Shown in pieces: positions 32,116-33,768 of a stretch of 33,768 nucleotides of DNA. The notes beneath the pieces were generated by a model. It did no database searches. It had not been told where the DNA came from and saw only the letters and a list, made by a program, of their open reading frames with translations. Source of the DNA: Nitrospira sp. Its GTDB lineage: Bacteria; Nitrospirota; Nitrospiria; Nitrospirales; Nitrospiraceae. Within the stretch, counting starts at the first letter, position 1. Every line of letters starts with the position of its first letter. The stretch lies in NCBI GenBank assembly GCA_005239465.1, contig SPAW01000014.1, forward strand, positions 1-33,768. Reading direction: 5' to 3'. A program made the translations under genes and the position numbers.

Positions 32116-33306
32116 ATGGCCTACGATTCACTGAAAAAAACCCTCGAAGCCCAGCTTGCCGAAATCAAAACGGCAGGCCTGTATAAGCGGGAACGCCAAC
32201 TGCTCGGCCCGCAAGGCGCTGAGATTCGAGTGGCGCAAGGCCCTGTCCTGAACCTCTGCGCCAACAACTATCTCGGACTCGCGAATCACCCGGAGATCGT
32301 GCGGGCAGCCACGGAAGGATTGAAAGAGCATGGGTACGGTATGGCCTCGGTGCGGTTTATCTGCGGCACTCAGGATTTGCACAAACAGCTCGAACAGGCC
32401 GTCAGTGCTTTTCTGGGCACCGATGACACCATCCTCTATAGTTCCTGCTTCGATGCGAACGGGGGATTGTTTGAGGCGCTATTGGATGAGCGCGACGCCG
32501 TCATCAGTGACGCCTTGAATCACGCAAGCCTGATCGACGGCATCAGGCTCTGCAAAGCCAAGCGATTCCGTTACGCCCATTCGGATATGACCGAGCTTGA
32601 AGGACGGTTGCAAGAGGCGGGCAATTGCCGCCTGCGCCTGATCGCCACGGACGGAGTCTTCTCGATGGATGGGGACCTTGCCAGACTCGACCGGGTCGTG
32701 GGGCTTGCCGAGCGGTATGATGCGGCCGTGGTGGTGGACGACAGCCATGCGACCGGCGTGCTCGGCCCCAAGGGACGCGGCACGCCGGCCCATTTCGGGC
32801 TGGCCGATCGGATCGAGATCGTCACGAGCACGCTGGGGAAAACGTTGGGTGGCGCAGCTGGTGGATTCACCTCGGGACGCGCTGAGATCGTCGAGCTGCT
32901 CCGCCAGCGGTCAAGACCCTATCTGTTTTCTAACGCGCTCCCGCCCGTTGTCGCCGCTGGAGCGTTCCGCGCACTCGATCTTGTCGCGCATGGGGATGAT
33001 TTACGCGCGACGCTCCGCGACAATGCCTCCTTCTTCCGCGCCCGGCTGACCGCGCTGGGGTATCGCCTCATCCCGGGCGAGCATCCCATCATCCCCGTGA
33101 TGTTGGGCGAGGCCTCTCTTGCAACCTCAATGGCCGAGGAGCTGTTGAAAGAGGGCGTCTATGTGATCGGATTCAGTTACCCAGTCGTGCCGGTAGGCCA
33201 GGCGAGAATCCGCGTCCAGATGTCGGCTTCTCACACGAGGGCCCAGCTGGAGCAAGCCGTGAAGGCCTTTGCAAAAATAGGACGAGCGCTCGGCGTCATC
33301 CAGTAG
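32116..33306 (+). CDS. kbl: Glycine C-acetyltransferase (2-amino-3-ketobutyrate CoA ligase)
   Basis: 396 residues from the ATG at 32116, matching the usual 395-398. The open frame extends 26 codons upstream to 32038 but that part is low-complexity and not family-like. Landmarks are [73 protein letters not shown] and the PLP-lysine motif [13 protein letters not shown]. It cleaves 2-amino-3-ketobutyrate with CoA to glycine and acetyl-CoA. It follows tdh by 99 bp; that spacer holds GCGACTCGC/GCGAGTCTCGCG-type imperfect inverted repeats rather than a ribosome site. Confidence 0.95.
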   Translation: MAYDSLKKTLEAQLAEIKTAGLYKRERQLLGPQGAEIRVAQGPVLNLCANNYLGLANHPEIVRAATEGLKEHGYGMASVRFICGTQDLHKQLEQAVSAFLGTDDTILYSSCFDANGGLFEALLDERDAVISDALNHASLIDGIRLCKAKRFRYAHSDMTELEGRLQEAGNCRLRLIATDGVFSMDGDLARLDRVVGLAERYDAAVVVDDSHATGVLGPKGRGTPAHFGLADRIEIVTSTLGKTLGGAAGGFTSGRAEIVELLRQRSRPYLFSNALPPVVAAGAFRALDLVAHGDDLRATLRDNASFFRARLTALGYRLIPGEHPIIPVMLGEASLATSMAEELLKEGVYVIGFSYPVVPVGQARIRVQMSASHTRAQLEQAVKAFAKIGRALGVIQ

Positions 33307-33368
33307 AAAATCGTCAATCTGAACCTGTCAAGCCATCTGAAAATCTTACCCGGGCCTCCCTCATTGCG

Positions 33369-33768
33369 TCATGACGACATCGTACCGGCGATGACGTCCT
33401 GGCGCTGCTGTTGACGGTCGCGCGTCACCGTGGCGCTGAACGTCCAGCCCCGCCACGGGGTGACCGCTCGGGGCCGCGGCCTCGTCGGCACGGTGGCGCG
33501 CGGCTGGCGGGCTCGCTGGGCTAAGGTCCACAGTTGCTCCAGCTGCGCATCGATCCGGGCTGACAAGACGACGGGATCGGTCCGAGCTAGGAGGCGCTGT
33601 CACGCGGCCCCCTTGGCCGCATCGGCCTCCGGGCTGGCGAGGACCCGTGCCCACGGCGTCTGCGGGGCCGCATAGCGGCGAAGGAGTCGCGAGCCGTGCC
33701 GCACCTTCCGCAGCAGGTTCATCGACGGTTGAAACAGATTCTGAAACAGCCGGAGATCCCGATAGAGC
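33369..33768 (-). pseudogene. Integrase-core transposase, degenerate C-terminal part (runs off window)
   Basis: The frame enters from the right edge reading LYRDLRLFQNLFQPSMNLLR, then RRYAAPQTPWARVLASPEA, an in-frame TGA, and LLARTDPVVLSARIDAQLEQLW before ending at 33369. This is the C-terminal region following the rve core of a large IS transposase family (typical pattern LYxDLRLxxNFFQPSxKL...TPYxRVLASP). The in-frame stop shows it is inactive. The rest of the element is outside the window. Confidence 0.7.

Overview
The window looks like a chromosomal segment from a Nitrospira-like bacterium (phylum Nitrospirota). This is an inference from gene content: two exported SUMF/formylglycine-enzyme-fold proteins, a YceI protein, a TonB-domain protein, tdh-kbl, and short dispersed repeats with GCAGG(A/C)TG-type ends. 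No rRNA, tRNA or CRISPR array was seen.

Region 1 (1-14324, minus strand) is a surface-polysaccharide/glycan cluster. In transcription order it holds a UPF0104-type membrane protein, GDP-mannose 4,6-dehydratase (gmd), a NeuB-type nonulosonate synthase, a NeuD/PglD-type acetyltransferase, a TIM-barrel sugar isomerase-like protein, a CBS-domain/DegT aminotransferase fusion, a small ORF, a NeuA-type CMP-sugar cytidylyltransferase, a Wzx-type flippase, a second DegT aminotransferase, a SAM methyltransferase, a GT4 glycosyltransferase and a C-methyltransferase cut by the window start. Most junctions overlap by 4-10 bp. The set suggests an unusual sialic/legionaminic-like sugar plus a GDP-4-amino-4,6-dideoxyhexose, assembled and exported together. 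An intact IS630-type element sits exactly between gmd and neuB.

Region 2 (14325-19543) is a decayed accessory zone. It contains a DUF218 remnant, a short Rossmann-epimerase fragment, an IS3 remnant with an in-frame internal deletion, a truncated alpha/beta hydrolase abutting a truncated Gfo/Idh oxidoreductase with an in-frame stop, and an intact IS481-type element.

Region 3 (19544-33306) is housekeeping and periplasmic genes: an exported hypothetical, a UDP-glucuronate-4-epimerase-like protein, a metallo-beta-lactamase-fold protein with an unusual N-terminal part, a VOC protein, two SUMF-fold proteins, uroporphyrinogen-III synthase, an exported hypothetical, a zinc alcohol dehydrogenase, YceI, a TonB-domain protein, and tdh-kbl for threonine catabolism. 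A degenerate transposase remnant runs off the right end.

The most striking structure is in region 3. Two divergent four-helix-bundle (23S-IVS/S23-like) genes each sit inside a pair of inverted short-repeat arms, with unrelated sequence in the two cases. Each is squeezed between the stop of one gene and the start of the next. Two MITE-like repeats (21195-21449 and 28959-29240) start exactly at the stop codons of upstream minus-strand genes.
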